Positions 62,430-64,000 of a stretch of DNA of 64,000 bases are shown here, one piece after another. The stretch spans positions 96,992,454 through 97,056,453 of the forward strand of contig JAKTNV010000003.1 of NCBI GenBank assembly GCA_022747635.1, read 5' to 3'. The notes under the pieces are model-generated. The model was not told the origin of the DNA. It saw only the letters and a program-made list of their open reading frames with translations, and searched no databases. The DNA comes from Hetaerina americana. Taxonomy: Eukaryota; Arthropoda; Insecta; Odonata; Calopterygidae. Position 1 is the stretch's first letter. Every line of letters begins with the position of its first letter. The translations under genes were made by a program, and so were the position numbers.

Positions 62430-62708
62430 CTAAACCCTCGACACGTGTTCGTGTAACCTACGCGCTACCAACTGCGATGCCTCGGCAGTATAATGGACCC
62501 CGGAGCGATTAAGGGGTACCCGACACGATGAGAGGACGGGCCTCAGATCAACGAAGTCCGCTCCGATTCCCCGGCAAAATCCCAGCAATCTCTCATTTAA
62601 ACCCTCAATGCGGCTCCAAACGAGCCTTCCGCGGTCTGAACGCGGCACAATACTACATATACTTAATTTAATTGGGACCTTCAACTCTGCCTCGACTCGT
62701 TTCACCAT
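62430..62708 (-). pseudogene. LINE ORF1 C-terminal fragment, SGNH esterase-like
   Basis: 92 codons. 'ICSIVPRSDRGRLVWSRIEG' (17-36) and 'LNERL...FVDLRPVL' fit the SGNH/GDSL-type esterase domain found in ORF1 proteins of CR1-like LINEs. The C-terminal catalytic block reads 'SGVHYT' (69-74), where the family usually has DGVH, so the catalytic Asp is replaced while the His is kept. The N-terminal half with the catalytic Ser block is missing because the element is 5' truncated. The ATG at 62708 falls at the truncation edge and is unlikely to be a real start. The stop overlaps the open ORF2 frame, consistent with tightly coupled ORF1-ORF2. Confidence 0.75.
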
Positions 62709-62712
62709 CTTC

Positions 62713-63400
62713 CTTCCAGTAATAGAAATTCCTTACACCAGCAAAATAATACCTACAACTAGGAAATAAATGAGTTTCATGACAGTAATATAGATTCATA
62801 AATATTATTACGTTAACTTTATCAGTAACTATTCTCGAATTGAATTCAAATTTTAATTGCTTGTTTCGCTAAATATGTTTATGGAGGCTAAAATTGACTT
62901 ATATATTTCAATATATGTTGAATATATTAAAAAAATTTATGAATGTTTTTAAACAATTAAATAGTGTAATTTTAAATCGGGGATCACTACAAAATACTAC
63001 TGGATAAAACAGTAGCAGAAAAATATCCGCGAATAAAGTTGGTCTGCTTTTTTATTATGTTACGTTTCCTGTATAATGTAAAGCAGAAAATATGCGGTTT
63101 AAGAACCCATGCAACCTGTAATTTGTATAGTAGGTACGTTCCAATAGCTATATGATCGCAGCCAAAGCTTCTTATGGAAAACAGCTGAAAAAGAGGAAAA
63201 TATTATTTATCCCAAAATTAATTGGGTGGTTAAATCGAATATAGGAACTTATAGAGCAAAAATAAGCAACATGAAGTGGGTACTTTTATCATTCTCATGT
63301 TTTTATTAGAGAAGTTGCCACTGGTCCGTGGAATGTGATGATGTACCTACCAGACGAATGCTTCTCACTCTTACTTTAACATTTGCTCTGGGATAAGAGG
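62713..63400. other. AT-rich non-coding DNA
   Basis: Flank of the LINE. Nothing recognised. Confidence 0.55.
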
Positions 63401-64000
63401 AAGCCCTGGGAAGACTCTCACTTCCACACTAACCCCCTGCGTTGACACGGGATGCTATTTCCCAAGTGCCACGCACGGAAAATCGAGGAAATGAAATAAC
63501 AGGGAGTGGAAAAATTCCTTTTGGGCTTGCGACGGAGAAAAATAGGAGAGAGAGAGAGATGGGAGGGAAAAGGGTCAGGGCGTGCGTGCGTGTGCGTGTA
63601 TGAGAGACAGTGTGTGTGTTGAGACAGGGGGTTGAACCTTCCCTTCTTCCCCCATTCCTCCCTCTGCCACCCCGCGTCGTCTACCCATTGCTTCCACGGA
63701 ACGGGATAGACGATGACTTCGGTCGGGAATGCGAGAATGGAAGCGCGTGGGAGGGAAAGAAATGGGGCGGGAGCAAAGAGGGCGCTCGGAAGGATTGGGT
63801 GACGGGGACTCCATCCATCACCGACAGCGGCGCGGGCGTCGCCCCCTCCCCCCCTCATCCGTACGTGCCCCTCGGAATCTCGGGAATGCATTTGCGAATC
63901 GAGGCGCGAACGTTCCTTTTCCGGAAGGAGGATGGCGTCTCTGGCGAGAGAAACGCCGAGGGCAACCGACAGGTAGTCGCCGGAGTGGACGGGGTCCGGC
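63401..64000. other. GC-rich skewed island, runs off the window
   Basis: G/A-rich at 63540-63580 and 63720-63800, with GTGCGT/GTGTGT repeats at 63580-63625 and C/T-rich at 63640-63665. Minus-strand frames of 79-157 codons are low complexity. The last ~140 bp are CpG-rich and continue beyond the window. Confidence 0.5.

Larger units (their letters stand above)
59060..62709 (-). mobile_element. 5'-truncated CR1/jockey-like LINE
   Basis: About 3.65 kb, minus strand. It contains, in order, the C-terminal part of an esterase-type ORF1 (62430-62708), ORF2 endonuclease (61172-62428), reverse transcriptase (59373-61247), an A/T-rich 3' UTR and a GC-rich 3' end (about 59093-59140) closed by hexanucleotide repeats at 59065-59087. 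A microsatellite tail rather than poly(A) is typical of the CR1/L2 group. The 5' end is lost inside ORF1, as usual for incomplete target-primed reverse transcription. ATCTTC occurs at both edges (59061-59066 and 62707-62712) and may be a target-site duplication, though six bases is weak. Long open frames suggest a fairly young insertion. Confidence 0.88.

Overview
This window looks like intergenic or intronic DNA from a eukaryote with a large, AT-rich, repeat-loaded genome, almost certainly an arthropod and most likely an insect. The reasons are two mariner elements, a CR1/jockey-like LINE with an esterase-type ORF1 and a short-microsatellite 3' tail, tRNA-derived SINEs, long (TA)n arrays, no operon-like gene packing and no long uninterrupted host reading frames. 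I would not name a species from sequence alone. No host gene can be called with confidence. All recognisable coding sequence belongs to transposable elements, and every such frame is truncated or broken.

Layout. A dense cluster of nested repeats lies at 2270-4254: two diverged copies of one tRNA-derived SINE, a ~245 bp (TA)n array, a 753 bp mariner deletion derivative, a 229 bp foldback element with a hammerhead-ribozyme-like motif in each arm, and a palindromic (TG)n(TA)n(CA)n microsatellite. A second mariner copy of the same length sits in the opposite orientation at 10836-11588 and appears base-for-base identical. It carries the same internal deletion, which removes the catalytic domain but leaves the DNA-binding domain and perfect 33 bp terminal inverted repeats. 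A 5'-truncated LINE on the minus strand fills 59060-62709: ORF1 esterase remnant, endonuclease, reverse transcriptase and a (CATCTA)n end. It is nearly intact; ORF2 is split by what looks like a one-base loss in a T5 run at 61180-61184. Older relics are a LINE ORF2 tail at 21016-21151, a possible Mutator-like fragment at 30712-31104, a possible pogo-like DNA-binding fragment at 35124-35468, and tRNA-like SINE pieces near 36190, 39843 and 56835. A 48 bp tandem duplication lies at 57853-57956.

The rest alternates between AT-rich unique-looking DNA and about 20 GC-rich islands of 0.3-1.9 kb. Most islands are strongly purine/pyrimidine skewed, with the skew flipping strand inside an island (for example 5120-5955, 14216-15540, 38691-39560, 54661-55490). 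They produce many long but meaningless low-complexity open frames. The block at 25376-27260 differs in being CpG-dense and less skewed. The best candidates for host function are a possible exon at 22500-22781, bounded by good splice signals, and a promoter-like stretch at 58182-58460. Both are speculative.

I found no CRISPR array, rRNA, intact tRNA gene or bacterial insert, and nothing I can defend as a wholly new system. The points most worth following are the identical deletion-derivative mariners, the foldback with ribozyme-like arms, and the strand-switching purine/pyrimidine islands.
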